This document shows, one piece after another, positions 25,840 to 35,460 of a stretch of 64,000 nt of DNA. Below the pieces are notes generated by a model. It saw only the letters and a program-made list of their open reading frames with translations, searched no databases and had not been told where the DNA came from. Source of the DNA: JAKQHY01 sp034429475 (GTDB lineage Bacteria > Chloroflexota > Anaerolineae > B4-G1 > SLSP01); the NCBI GenBank assembly GCA_034429475.1, contig DAOUGD010000318.1, positions 1 to 64,000 of the forward strand, given 5' to 3'. Each line of letters starts with the position of its first letter. The first letter of the stretch is position 1. The translations under genes were made by a program, and so were the position numbers.

Positions 25840-27126
25840 CTACAGCCAGCCGCGCAGACGCATCGCCATTTCCACCCGGCCAATCGCCACCCAATAGGCC
25901 GCGTCGCGCATGTACAGCTTCTTCTCCAATGCCTTCTCCAGTACAGCCTTGAAAGCCCCGGCCATCTTCAGATCCAATTTTTGCAGGACTTCTTCTTCTG
26001 TCCAATAGTAGTTCATATCGTTTTGTACCTGCTCGAAGTAAGAGCATGTGACCCCACCGGCGTTGCACAAAAAGTCAGGGATCACAAAGACGCCCCGCTT
26101 CTTGAGCACCTGGTCAGCGTCCAGCGTCGTCGGCCCGTTGGCGCCCTCGGCCAAAATCTTGACCTGGGGGCTGATCTCTTCCACATTTGCGCCGGTGATG
26201 ACACCCTCCACTGCCGCCGGGATCAACACATCCACAGCTTTAGAGCGCCAGGCATCGCCATCTTCGATGACATAGCCGGCTTTTTTGGCCTGATCCTGAT
26301 TCACTGTACCGTACTGATCGGTGATGCTCTGTAAGAAATAGGGGTCCACACCGTTCGCATGAGTGTACGTATACGCCGTCCGGTCATTGCGATCCCAGCA
26401 CGAGACGCACAGGACGCGCCCGCCGAGCATTTCAATGAACGTCCGTGCGGCGTATTGCGCCACATTGCCGAACCCCTGAATGGAGGCCGTCCGTCCGGTG
26501 GGGCTCATCCCCAAGTGCTTCAGCGCCTCTCGAATCGTGACTACCACGCCAAAGCCGGTGGCCGCCGTGCGCCCCAGGGAACCGCCGCTGCCAATCGGCT
26601 TGCCGGTGATGACGCCCGGCACGTACTCCCCCCGCAGCTTGGAATACTCATCCATCATCCAGCCCATCATCTGCGGCGTCGTGCCGACGTCGGGCGCCGG
26701 CACGTCGTTGCGTGGGCCGAGGTTCTTCCAGATAGCGTCAATCCACTCCCGGCAGAGCCGCTCTTTCTCGCTGGTGGATAAGGAGGCCGGGTCCACCACC
26801 ACGCCGCCTTTGCCGCCGCCCAGAGGGATGTCAGCCACGGCACACTTCCACGTCATCCACGTCGCCAACGCGCGCACCGTGTCGAGCGTTTCGTTGGCCG
26901 CAAAGCGGATGCCGCCTTTCGCCGGCCCGCGCGCGTCGTTGTGCTGCACCCGAAAACCAAAGAATACGCGAATGGACCCATCGTCCATCCGCACCGGCAA
27001 CTGGAAACGAAACTCACGCAAAGGCCACCGCATCATCTCGCGCACGGCCGGTTCCAACCCCATCTGTTCGGCCACCTGATCAAATTGAGCCTGCGCCAGT
27101 TTAAAAGGATTCACCTGATCACTCAT
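25840..27126 (-). CDS. Glutamate/leucine/phenylalanine/valine dehydrogenase family protein
   Basis: 428-aa NAD(P)-dependent amino acid dehydrogenase, most likely glutamate dehydrogenase: oxidative deamination of glutamate to 2-oxoglutarate and ammonia. It has the substrate-binding block GPAKGGIRF (near 75), the catalytic GGGKGGV (near 105), and the Rossmann motif GFGNVAQYAA (near 220). Length matches hexameric GDH of the 420-450 aa class. I start at the ATG at 27126 (MSDQVNPFK), preceded by AAGGAGAAG; an upstream ATG at 27168 adds 14 residues and would overlap the gatB stop region. It follows gatB closely, so glutamate made by amidotransfer and glutamate breakdown genes are neighbours. Leucine dehydrogenase is a less likely alternative. 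Confidence 0.9.
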   Translation of the reverse strand: MSDQVNPFKLAQAQFDQVAEQMGLEPAVREMMRWPLREFRFQLPVRMDDGSIRVFFGFRVQHNDARGPAKGGIRFAANETLDTVRALATWMTWKCAVADIPLGGGKGGVVVDPASLSTSEKERLCREWIDAIWKNLGPRNDVPAPDVGTTPQMMGWMMDEYSKLRGEYVPGVITGKPIGSGGSLGRTAATGFGVVVTIREALKHLGMSPTGRTASIQGFGNVAQYAARTFIEMLGGRVLCVSCWDRNDRTAYTYTHANGVDPYFLQSITDQYGTVNQDQAKKAGYVIEDGDAWRSKAVDVLIPAAVEGVITGANVEEISPQVKILAEGANGPTTLDADQVLKKRGVFVIPDFLCNAGGVTCSYFEQVQNDMNYYWTEEEVLQKLDLKMAGAFKAVLEKALEKKLYMRDAAYWVAIGRVEMAMRLRGWL

Positions 27127-27164
27127 ATCTGTATCTTCTCCTTGAAGTTGTAATAAATAATCGT

Positions 27165-28631
27165 TCAACTTTGGCTGGAACGTCGCTGTTCCAGAGATTT
27201 CTGTAGTATCTCGCGCGTTTGCGTCGGGTTAGCCTTCCCCTGCGAGACCCGCATCACCTGCCCGACGAACCATCCCAACACGGATTCTTTGCCCTCCAGG
27301 TATTGTGCCAGTTGGATGGGATTCTGATCCAACACCTGGGCGATAAGCACGTGCAGCGCGTCAGTATCCGACATTTGCGCCAGCCCCAGGCGTTTGACCA
27401 CCGTATTGGGCGCTTCGCCCGTCACAAACACCTCACTCAACACCTTTTTGGCCGCAGACGCACTGATCGTGCCTTTTTGCACTAAAAACAGCAGCGCGAT
27501 CAGATGTTCGGGCGTCACCCGACACCCCGTGATGGGGCGGTTGGCTTCGTTGAGCAGCCGAAAAAGCTCGCCGGTCATCCAATTCGCCACGTCTTGCGGC
27601 ATCAGCGCCAACTCTTGCCCCATCTTAACGGCAACCTCAAAATAATCAGCCAGGGCGCGGTCGGCGGCCAGCAGTTCCGCGTCATACGCGCGGATACCAT
27701 ACTGCGTTGTCAGCCGGCGGCGACGTTCGGCCGGCAGTTCCGGCAATTCGGCCCGCACGGCCGCGATCCACGCCAGGTCAAGCTGCAAGGGGGGGATGTC
27801 CGGCTCCGGGAAGTAGCGGTAGTCGTGCGCGTGTTCTTTGCTGCGCTGTGGATAGGTGTAGCCCGCGCTCTCATTCCAGCCCATCGTTTCCTGCTCCACC
27901 ACGCCGCCGGAATCCAACAGCGCGCTCTGGCGCTGGATTTCGTACTCCACGCCGCGCGTCAAGGAGCGGAAAGAGTTGAGGTTTTTGATCTCCACCCGCG
28001 TGCCGAACAAGGTGCTGCCGCGCGGGCGCACACTGACATTGGCCTCGAAGCGCATCATCCCCTTTTCCATGTCCCCGGTGTTGACGCCCAGGTAGACCAG
28101 GATGGTGCGCAACAGCGTCGCGTAAGCGCGCACTTCTTCCGCCGTGTGCAAGTCCGGCTCCGTGACGATTTCCAGCAGCGGCGCGCCAGCGCGGTTGAAG
28201 TCCACCTGCACCCGGCCATCGTCCAGGTGATAGAGCTTGGCCGTGTCCTCCTCCAGGTGCGCGCGCCGGATGCGAATTCGCCGCGTCTCACTGTCCACCT
28301 CGATGTCGAGATAGCCGTCACTCGCCAGGGGTAGATCGTACTGCGAAATCTGATAGCCCTTGGGCAGATCGGGATAGAAATAGGACTTGCGGGCAAAGAC
28401 GTTGGTGGGGTTGATGGTGCAATGCAGCGCCATGCCGGTCAGCATCCCAATCTCAACGGCGCGGCGGTTGACCACCGGCAGCGCGCCCGGCAGCGCCAGG
28501 CACACCGGGCAGACGTAGGTATTCGGCGGGATGTCGCCGGTGTCCTCCACCACATGGCACGCGCAGAACATCTTCGAGTGCGTGTGAATCTGCGCGTGAA
28601 CTTCCAGGCCGATCACTGCTTCGTATTCCAT
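27165..28631 (-). CDS. gatB: Aspartyl/glutamyl-tRNA amidotransferase subunit B
   Basis: 488-aa GatB, the kinase/tRNA-binding subunit of GatCAB, which converts Glu-tRNA(Gln) to Gln-tRNA(Gln) and Asp-tRNA(Asn) to Asn-tRNA(Asn). It starts YEAVIGLEVHAQIHT, then carries the zinc-type Cys pairs (FCAC and CPVC, near 20-45), KSYFYPDLPKGYQISQYD (near 85) and DFNRAGAPLLEIVTEPD (near 148). The C-terminal YqeY-like tail domain (about 340-488) is complete. Ribosome site GAGG is seven bases before the ATG. Unlike the usual gatCAB operon it lies 2.7 kb away from gatCA, separated by an aminotransferase and a nucleotidyltransferase gene on the same strand. Confidence 0.96.
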   Translation of the reverse strand: MEYEAVIGLEVHAQIHTHSKMFCACHVVEDTGDIPPNTYVCPVCLALPGALPVVNRRAVEIGMLTGMALHCTINPTNVFARKSYFYPDLPKGYQISQYDLPLASDGYLDIEVDSETRRIRIRRAHLEEDTAKLYHLDDGRVQVDFNRAGAPLLEIVTEPDLHTAEEVRAYATLLRTILVYLGVNTGDMEKGMMRFEANVSVRPRGSTLFGTRVEIKNLNSFRSLTRGVEYEIQRQSALLDSGGVVEQETMGWNESAGYTYPQRSKEHAHDYRYFPEPDIPPLQLDLAWIAAVRAELPELPAERRRRLTTQYGIRAYDAELLAADRALADYFEVAVKMGQELALMPQDVANWMTGELFRLLNEANRPITGCRVTPEHLIALLFLVQKGTISASAAKKVLSEVFVTGEAPNTVVKRLGLAQMSDTDALHVLIAQVLDQNPIQLAQYLEGKESVLGWFVGQVMRVSQGKANPTQTREILQKSLEQRRSSQS

Positions 28632-28660
28632 CTAGCATCCTCGGGGGAAGAAATCAGAAA

Positions 28661-28796
28661 GGAGTAAGAAGTATGGAGTATGGAGTATGGAGTATGGAGT
28701 ATGGAGTATGGAAAACTTTATTGGCAGCTTCCCGTTACTCATGACTCGTTACCCATTACTCATGACTCATAACTCGTTACTTATTACTCATTACCC
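28661..28796. repeat. Long heptad repeat hairpin (family I)
   Basis: Five perfect GGAGTAT units (28675-28709) preceded by degenerate copies face an inverted array of GTTACTC/ATGACTC/ATTACTC units (28735-28796). The right array runs into the stop codon of the aminotransferase gene at 28791. The gap between gatB and the aminotransferase holds nothing else. Confidence 0.7.
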
Positions 28797-29957
28797 GTAG
28801 CGCCGCATAAAATGCGCCATTCGTTCCAGGGCGATTTCGATCTTCTCGTAGGCGGTGGCGTAGGACATCCGCACGAAGCCGGCGCCCGACGCGCCAAACG
28901 CGCGCCCCGGCACCACCGCGACTTGCTCCTCTTCCAGCAGCCGCTCGGCGAAGGTATTGTCGTCCATGCCGGTGAGAGCGACGCTGGGGAAGGTGTAGAA
29001 CGCGCCGTGCGGCTCCACGCAAGTCAGCCCCAGCTTGTTGAGGCCACCCACGATCAGCTTGCGGCGGCGGTCATACTCGGCGAGCATCGCCTGCACGAAC
29101 GGTTCGCCCACTTCCAGCGCCTTCAGGGCCGCCCACTGCGACGGAGTCGGCGCGGACATGATCAAATACTGATGCACCTTGCGCATCTCGTCAATCAGAG
29201 CCTCCGGCCCGGCCATGTAGCCCACGCGCCAGCCGGTCATCGCATACGCCTTCGAGAAGCCTTGCAGCGTCACCGTGCGCTCAACCATCCCCGGCAACGT
29301 AGCGAAACAGGTGTGCGCCACACCGTAGACCAGACGGTCGTAAATCTCGTCGGAAATCACGACGAGGTTGTGTTTCTCTACCAGCGCGGCGATCTCCAGC
29401 AGATGCTCGCGGCTGATGACCGCGCCGGTCGGGTTGTTGGGGGACGCGAGCAGCAAGACTTTGGTGCGCGGCGTGAGGGCGGCCTCAATCGCCGCCGCCG
29501 TCAGTTGAAAGCCGGTCTCCGGCGTGGTGGGGATGGGGACCGGCGTGGCATTCACCAACCGCGCGGTGGACTCGTAGGCGACAAAGCACGGTTCCGCAAA
29601 GATGATCTCGTCGCCGGGATCAAGCAGGGCAGACATCGCCAGATACAACGCCTCGGAGACGCCTACCGTCACCAGGATTTGGCTGGCGGGGTTGTAGGTC
29701 AGGCCATACAGCGCCGCGAGGTGCTGCGCCAGGGCCTCACGCAATTCCATAATGCCGGAATTGGAGGTGTAATGGGTGCTGCCGCGCTGCAAGGATTCAA
29801 TACCGGCCTGCACAATCGGCGCCGGTGTATCAAAGTCCGGCTCGCCGATGCCCAGGCTGATCACGTCTTTCATTGTGGCGGCAATGTCAAAGAAGCGCCG
29901 GATCCCTGAGGGAGGGATAGCGCGGACCCGGTTGGAGATAAAATCATTAGAAGTCAT
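28791..29957 (-). CDS. Class I/II aminotransferase (aspartate aminotransferase-like)
   Basis: 388-aa PLP-dependent aminotransferase of fold type I, subgroup of AspC/PatA-like enzymes. It has SLGIGEPDFDTP (near 35), HYTSNSGIMELREAL (near 62), PNNPTGAVIS (near 170), DEIYDRLVY (near 200), the PLP lysine in FSKAYAMTGWRVGY (near 233) and the substrate-carboxylate Arg in FVRMSYA near the C-terminus. The amino-group donor/acceptor specificity cannot be fixed; aspartate or broad aromatic/branched specificity are possible. It starts MTSNDFISNRV at 29957. The short spacer to the next gene contains a repeat hairpin. Confidence 0.93.
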   Translation of the reverse strand: MTSNDFISNRVRAIPPSGIRRFFDIAATMKDVISLGIGEPDFDTPAPIVQAGIESLQRGSTHYTSNSGIMELREALAQHLAALYGLTYNPASQILVTVGVSEALYLAMSALLDPGDEIIFAEPCFVAYESTARLVNATPVPIPTTPETGFQLTAAAIEAALTPRTKVLLLASPNNPTGAVISREHLLEIAALVEKHNLVVISDEIYDRLVYGVAHTCFATLPGMVERTVTLQGFSKAYAMTGWRVGYMAGPEALIDEMRKVHQYLIMSAPTPSQWAALKALEVGEPFVQAMLAEYDRRRKLIVGGLNKLGLTCVEPHGAFYTFPSVALTGMDDNTFAERLLEEEQVAVVPGRAFGASGAGFVRMSYATAYEKIEIALERMAHFMRRYG

Positions 29958-29977
29958 TAGGGTATACCTCGAAATGT

Positions 29978-30035
29978 CTCAACGGATTGAACGGATTCAA
30001 CGGATTTTCCGTTCCTTTCCGTTTCATCCGTTGAG
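29978..30035. repeat. Nonamer-type repeat hairpin (family III)
   Basis: Units of AACGGATTC/G (from 29978) face TTTCCGTTTCATCCGTTGAG (to 30035) as an imperfect inverted repeat. Reading on the minus strand it begins 12 bases after the nucleotidyltransferase stop codon. Confidence 0.55.
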
Positions 30036-30047
30036 AAGAGCTTTTTC

Positions 30048-31031
30048 TTATAGTTCTACCGACGAATCGCCAATATTCAACTTGCGGAAATGCCCGGCCA
30101 GTTTGACCCACCGCCCGATGATGGATTCTTCCAGCATCACGCCGTCAATGTCCACGCCTTCGTCCACAATGGTGTCGCGCAGGATGCTGTCGCGCACCTG
30201 CGTATCTTTGCCAACGGAGACGTATGGGCCGATCACCGAGCGCTCAATCACGGCTTCGGGGTGGATGTAGACCGGAGGGATAATCACGACGCCGGGACGT
30301 GGGCTTTGGAAGCTGTTCTCGCAGCCGTGTTCCAGCAAATACCGGTGCGTGACAAAAGTCGTTTCGGGCTTGCCGGTGTCCAACCAGACGCCGATCTCGC
30401 GTGGTTGGAAGCGCGCTCCCTGCTGGATCATCAACGTGATGGCGTCCGCCAAATAATATTCGCCTTTGGTCTGAATTTTACGCGCCATCAATTCTTCGCA
30501 GGCGCGCGCCAGCCACGCGCCGTCGTTGAAGTAGTACAGGCCGATCAGCACGTTTTTATTGTCCACCGAATCCGGCTTTTCGATCAGCCGGGTGGCGTAC
30601 CCCTGCGCATTTGTCTCCACCACCCCAAACCGCCGGGGATCGTCTACCTCTTTGGTGAAAATGACGCCGCCGTTCCCGGCCTCTGCCAGATTAGCAAAAT
30701 CCGCGTCGGCAAAGAGCGTATCCACCCACATCAAAAAGGTGGGGCCTTGCAGATACTCGCGGGCCAACGAGATGGCGTGCGCCTGACCGAGCATCTGATC
30801 TTGCACCACAAACCGCGCCGGGATGGCGGAAGTTTCTTTAATATAATCCTCAATCTGGCTGCCCAACCAGCCCACAATGAAGATGTATTCATCAATCGGC
30901 AAATCGCGGAAGCGTTCCAAAATGTGGCCCAACATCGGCTGGCCGCCGAGGGGGATGAGAGGTTTCGGGCGCGTCCAGGTGTGCGGACGCATCCGGGTGC
31001 CCAAACCGGCCATAGGAATCACAAGTTTCAT
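30048..31031 (-). CDS. Sugar-phosphate nucleotidyltransferase with left-handed beta-helix tail
   Basis: 327-aa enzyme of the RmlA/GlmU-like nucleotidyltransferase family that makes NDP-sugars from NTP and sugar 1-phosphate. The N-terminal signature reads PMAGLGTRMRPHTWTRPKPLIPLGG, with the catalytic Gly-rich loop, Arg and Lys. The sugar-binding part has LIGLYYFNDG near 165. The last 90 residues carry hexapeptide-type repeats (IHPEAVIERSVIGPYVSVGKD) forming a short left-handed beta helix. This fits long-form glucose-1-phosphate thymidylyl- or uridylyltransferases. An GAGGAG ribosome site lies nine bases before the ATG. It could supply the polysaccharide locus, although 15 kb away. Confidence 0.9.
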   Translation of the reverse strand: MKLVIPMAGLGTRMRPHTWTRPKPLIPLGGQPMLGHILERFRDLPIDEYIFIVGWLGSQIEDYIKETSAIPARFVVQDQMLGQAHAISLAREYLQGPTFLMWVDTLFADADFANLAEAGNGGVIFTKEVDDPRRFGVVETNAQGYATRLIEKPDSVDNKNVLIGLYYFNDGAWLARACEELMARKIQTKGEYYLADAITLMIQQGARFQPREIGVWLDTGKPETTFVTHRYLLEHGCENSFQSPRPGVVIIPPVYIHPEAVIERSVIGPYVSVGKDTQVRDSILRDTIVDEGVDIDGVMLEESIIGRWVKLAGHFRKLNIGDSSVEL

Positions 31032-31255
31032 GGTGAAAGTCTCCTCGGAAAATAGTCTAGTAGTCGTCAGTCGGATAGTCGCATCGTCAAGAGAACTTCG
31101 CGGCTTTGTGTAAGATTCTCATCCTTACTTTTGAAATCGGCTTAATCTGCTGACCAATTTCATCACAACGCATATTCAGCCAAATTTTACCACGCCCTTT
31201 CGACAAACTGCCCTGTCATCAGGCACAAAATAACCGTTTATAAGACACAATGCAG

Positions 31256-31323
31256 AAACGTAAAACGTGAAACGTGAGGCTCGCACAATAAGATCATCAC
31301 GTTTCACGTTTCACGTTTTACGT

Positions 31324-31325
<2 letters not shown>
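31256..31325. repeat. Perfect heptad hairpin (family II) overlapping the gatA stop
   Basis: Arms of 22 bases (31256-31277 and 31304-31325) are perfect inverted repeats made of AACGTGA heptads, with a 26-base loop. The right arm overlaps two bases of the gatA stop codon. The rest of the 31032-31323 gap shows no gene. Confidence 0.75.
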
Positions 31326-32781
<1,456 letters not shown>

Positions 32782-32806
32782 CGTGAACTCCTTCCCATTG
32801 AACTCT

Positions 32807-33106
32807 CTAGCGCAGCGGCGGCGCCAGGAAGCAATCTTCAAACACGGCTGGCGCGTTACGCAGGACAGCCTCAAGGGAGAGTGCGCTCTCGGCGATGTCG
32901 CCGTCTTGCGTGTCGTCGCGCAGGACGGTGTGCAGGGGCGCAACGGTCGCGGTGGGAGGAATTGCGGTAGTATCCAATGCCTGCAAACTGGCGGCGTAAT
33001 CCAGGATCGCCGATAGCTGCTCCTGGTACAAAGCCAGCGCGTCCGCGCTCAATTCCAGGTGCGCCAATTCCGCAATGTGCGCGACTTCTTCACGGGTTAG
33101 TGCCAT
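32807..33106 (-). CDS. gatC: Aspartyl/glutamyl-tRNA amidotransferase subunit C
   Basis: 99-aa GatC, the small clamp that stabilises the GatA-GatB complex. It begins MALTREEVAHIAELAHLELS, the typical start, followed by LDYAASLQALDTT and the extended VFEDCFLAPPL C-terminal tail. The ATG at 33106 has a GGAGG ribosome site eight bases upstream; an alternative start 12 codons earlier lacks support. It is cotranscribed with gatA from the promoter at 33171-33198. Confidence 0.94.
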   Translation of the reverse strand: MALTREEVAHIAELAHLELSADALALYQEQLSAILDYAASLQALDTTAIPPTATVAPLHTVLRDDTQDGDIAESALSLEAVLRNAPAVFEDCFLAPPLR

Positions 33107-33170
33107 ATCATTGACCTCCGCAAATGGGACACGAAAAAACACAGAAGATCACGGATTTTCTGTGAGTTGG

Positions 33171-33198
33171 ATTATAGTCCCCTTGACCGGCCCGACAA
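33171..33198 (-). promoter_or_regulatory. Promoter of gatCA
   Basis: On the minus strand TTGTCG (33198-33193), a 16-base spacer and a perfect TATAAT (33176-33171) lie about 65 bases before the gatC start. A CACAGAA/TTCTGTG hairpin lies in the leader. Confidence 0.6.
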
Positions 33199-33199
33199 A

Positions 33200-33781
33200 T
33201 CAGGCCGGGATGCCCTCCAATCCCAGGTCGGCGGCGATAGCCTGCATCGCTTCGAGGACGACGCCGATGTGCGCGTCCAACGCCATGCCGAGCATGGCCG
33301 CGCCTTCCTCAACCTCCTCGCGGTTGACACCGGCGGCGAAGGCGCGATCCTTCCACTTTTTCTTCACGGAGCTGAGCTTTACGTCCAGAATACATTTGTT
33401 GGGACGGACGAGCGCCGTCGCCATAATCAGGCCCGTCAGCTCATCTACAGCGTAGATGGCTTTTTCCATCGGGGATTCCGGCGTGGCCCCGGTATGGGTA
33501 GGGGCGTGACACAAGACACCCCGGATCAAGGCGGGGTCCCACCCCATCTCGCGCAGAATCTCGGCGCCCTTGAAGGGATGGCCGCCCGGCCCCAGGTCGG
33601 GGTAACGCTCGTATTCAAAATCGTGAATGAGGCCCACGACGGCCCATTTCTCCTCGTCTTCCCCAAAACGGCGGGCGTAGGCTCGCATCCCGGCTTCCAC
33701 CGCCAGCGCGTGTTTGATTAAATTGGGATTCTGGGTGTATTCCGTCAAAACTTTCCAGGCTTCCTCGCGTGTCGGCCACAT
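33200..33781 (-). CDS. HD-domain hydrolase
   Basis: 193-aa HD-superfamily metal-dependent phosphohydrolase, stand-alone. The conserved residues are the first His in LIKHALAVEAGMRAYA (near 23), the HD pair in GLIHDFEYERYPD (near 52), later His in GHPFKGAEIL and LCHAPTH, and the final Asp in YAVDELTGLI. This matches the family of small HD proteins similar to predicted nucleotide phosphohydrolases (HDIG type); the substrate is unknown. The start ATG at 33781 (MWPTREEAW) has a GGAGG site. It stands between gatC and the divergent signalling operon. Confidence 0.85.
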   Translation of the reverse strand: MWPTREEAWKVLTEYTQNPNLIKHALAVEAGMRAYARRFGEDEEKWAVVGLIHDFEYERYPDLGPGGHPFKGAEILREMGWDPALIRGVLCHAPTHTGATPESPMEKAIYAVDELTGLIMATALVRPNKCILDVKLSSVKKKWKDRAFAAGVNREEVEEGAAMLGMALDAHIGVVLEAMQAIAADLGLEGIPA

Positions 33782-33826
33782 AGGTCCTCCTTCCCATCAA
33801 TAGGTTCGTTTATGATGAAATCGTTT

Positions 33827-33860
33827 CGTCAAACGTGAGGCTATGACGTTTGACGTTTCA
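33827..33860. repeat. Heptad-type hairpin (family II)
   Basis: CGTCAAACGT (33827-33836) faces ACGTTTGACG (33846-33855), followed by a further TTTCACG unit. It lies between the divergent HD-domain and cheR genes. Confidence 0.5.
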
Positions 33861-33942
33861 CGCTCCAAACCGGCGCTAAATTTTGAACTCGTGTTAATGG
33901 TAGCATCGAGCGAGGGTGTGTCAAACGCCCCGGCAGAGCTAT

Positions 33943-33971
33943 TTGCTACAGACCCTTTCCTATGCTAGAAT
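33943..33971 (+). promoter_or_regulatory. Promoter of the cheR-cheB-kinase array
   Basis: TTGCTA (33943-33948), a 17-base spacer and TAGAAT (33966-33971) form a reasonable sigma-70-type promoter 46 bases upstream of the cheR start. Confidence 0.6.
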
Positions 33972-34016
33972 GAGTTAAATTAAGGTGAGGATGGATTCTC
34001 ATCAAGGGAGTTGATT

Positions 34017-34844
34017 ATGCATACAGCCGATTTGGAGACTATTGAAGTCGATCTGTTCCTCAATGCTCTCTACCAGCGTTATGGCTACGACTTCCGGCAG
34101 TACGCTCAGGCCTCGATCCGGCGCCGGATCAAACATTTCCAGGCCAGGACCGGCTACAAACAGATCAGTGAGATGATCCCGGTGGTGCTGCACGATGAGG
34201 CGTTTGCCCATTCCGCCATCCACGACTTCTCTATTATGGTGACAGAAATGTTCCGCGATCCCACCTTCTACAACGCAGTGCGGGAAAAGGTGCTGCCTTA
34301 CCTGAAGACGTTCCCGTTCGTCAAAATCTGGCACGCCGGCTGCGCCACAGGGGAGGAAGTCTATTCGCTGGCGATTGTGCTGCAAGAGGAGGGTCTGTAT
34401 GACCGCGCCACCATCTTTGCGACCGACTTCAATGACTCGGCCTTGCAAACCGCGCGCGAGGGGATCTATGCCCTGAAGGAAATCCGGCAATACACCAAGA
34501 ACTATCAACAGGCCGGGGGCACGCGTTCTTTTGCCGATTATTATCACGCGCAATATGAATCGGCCATTATGGAACAGCCCCTCAAGAAGAACGTGACTTT
34601 TGCCAACCATAACCTGGTGACGGATGGGGTTTTCAGCGAAGTGCATTTGATTTTCTGTCGCAACGTCCTCATCTATTTCGACAAAACCCTACAAAACCGC
34701 GTCCTCAATCTGTTTGCTGACAGCCTGAGTTATGGCGGTTTTTTGTGCCTGGGCAGCAAAGAGACCCTCCGTTTTTCGGACGTGCAAGAACGTTTCAAGG
34801 TGATTGATGATCACGAAAAAATCTACCAGAAACGCACAACATGA
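34017..34844 (+). CDS. cheR: CheR-type protein-glutamate methyltransferase
   Basis: 275 aa. SAM-dependent methyltransferase that esterifies glutamates, classically on methyl-accepting chemoreceptors. An N-terminal helical CheR_N domain (about 5-60, DFRQYAQASIRRRIKHF) precedes the catalytic domain with the SAM motif HAGCATGEEVYSLAI (near 106), the second-strand ATDFNDSAL and the CRNVLIYFD block near 212. Length equals stand-alone CheR. I start at the ATG at 34017, six bases after AAGGGAG; a TTG at 34011 is possible. It is the first gene of the array and abuts cheB. No chemoreceptor, CheA or CheW is encoded nearby, so its substrate may be the coiled-coil region of the downstream kinases (inference). 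Confidence 0.93.
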   Translation: MHTADLETIEVDLFLNALYQRYGYDFRQYAQASIRRRIKHFQARTGYKQISEMIPVVLHDEAFAHSAIHDFSIMVTEMFRDPTFYNAVREKVLPYLKTFPFVKIWHAGCATGEEVYSLAIVLQEEGLYDRATIFATDFNDSALQTAREGIYALKEIRQYTKNYQQAGGTRSFADYYHAQYESAIMEQPLKKNVTFANHNLVTDGVFSEVHLIFCRNVLIYFDKTLQNRVLNLFADSLSYGGFLCLGSKETLRFSDVQERFKVIDDHEKIYQKRTT

Positions 34845-35426
34845 ATGACTATGCGCAGATATCAAATTGTAGTGATGGGCGTCTCGGCCGGCGGCACAGC
34901 CGCCCTTAAAGTGCTGCTGCCGCTCTTTCCCGCCGATTACCCTCTGCCCATCGTCGTTGTCCAACATTTGCACCCCACGCAAACCAACTTCCTGGTCACG
35001 CATTTTAACACCCACTGCGCCTTAACCGTCAAAGAGGCCGACGAGAAAGAACTCCTGCAACCTGGCGTGATGTACTTCGCGCCGCCGAACTATCACCTGC
35101 TGATCGAGCCGGACAAGACGCTGGCCTTATCGGTAGATGCAAAGGTCAACTATTCGCGGCCTTCCATTGATGTGCTGTTCGAGAGCGCTGCCGATGTCTA
35201 TAAAGCCGGCGTGATCGGTGTGGTGCTGACCGGCGCGAACAACGATGGGGCAGCAGGGCTGCGGGCAATCAAGGCGCAGGGCGGACTGGCTATTGTGCAG
35301 GACCCGACCACCGCCGAATCTCCCTATATGCCGCAGGCCGCCATCGCCACCACTACGGTAGATTATGTTCTCCCGCTGGCGGACATTGGCGCACTGCTGC
35401 TGAAGAAAGGTGAAATGTTATTGTAG
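34845..35426 (+). CDS. cheB: CheB-type methylesterase without receiver domain
   Basis: 193 aa consisting only of the CheB catalytic domain, which removes methyl groups (or deamidates glutamines) on receptors. The triad is visible as Ser14 in VSAGGTAAL, His41 in VVQHLHP and Asp134 in GANNDGAAGL. Typical CheB has an N-terminal receiver that regulates activity; it is missing here, so control must come from elsewhere, for example from the many receivers encoded downstream. The ATG directly follows the cheR stop; an internal ATG two codons later is possible. Such receiver-less CheB domains are also found fused to CheR and histidine kinases in soluble signalling proteins. Confidence 0.9.
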   Translation: MTMRRYQIVVMGVSAGGTAALKVLLPLFPADYPLPIVVVQHLHPTQTNFLVTHFNTHCALTVKEADEKELLQPGVMYFAPPNYHLLIEPDKTLALSVDAKVNYSRPSIDVLFESAADVYKAGVIGVVLTGANNDGAAGLRAIKAQGGLAIVQDPTTAESPYMPQAAIATTTVDYVLPLADIGALLLKKGEMLL

Positions 35427-35460
35427 GAAACTGCTTAACGGTTGATTCTTTGGGGGACGT

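Noticed and set aside
18962..28796. Tandem repeats as CRISPR arrays
   Set aside because: Units are 7 bases with no spacers and no cas genes are present.
32782..32943. N-terminal extension of gatA
   Set aside because: The extra 54 residues are not amidase-like, overlap gatC, and a TTG with a well-placed AAGGAG lies at 32781.
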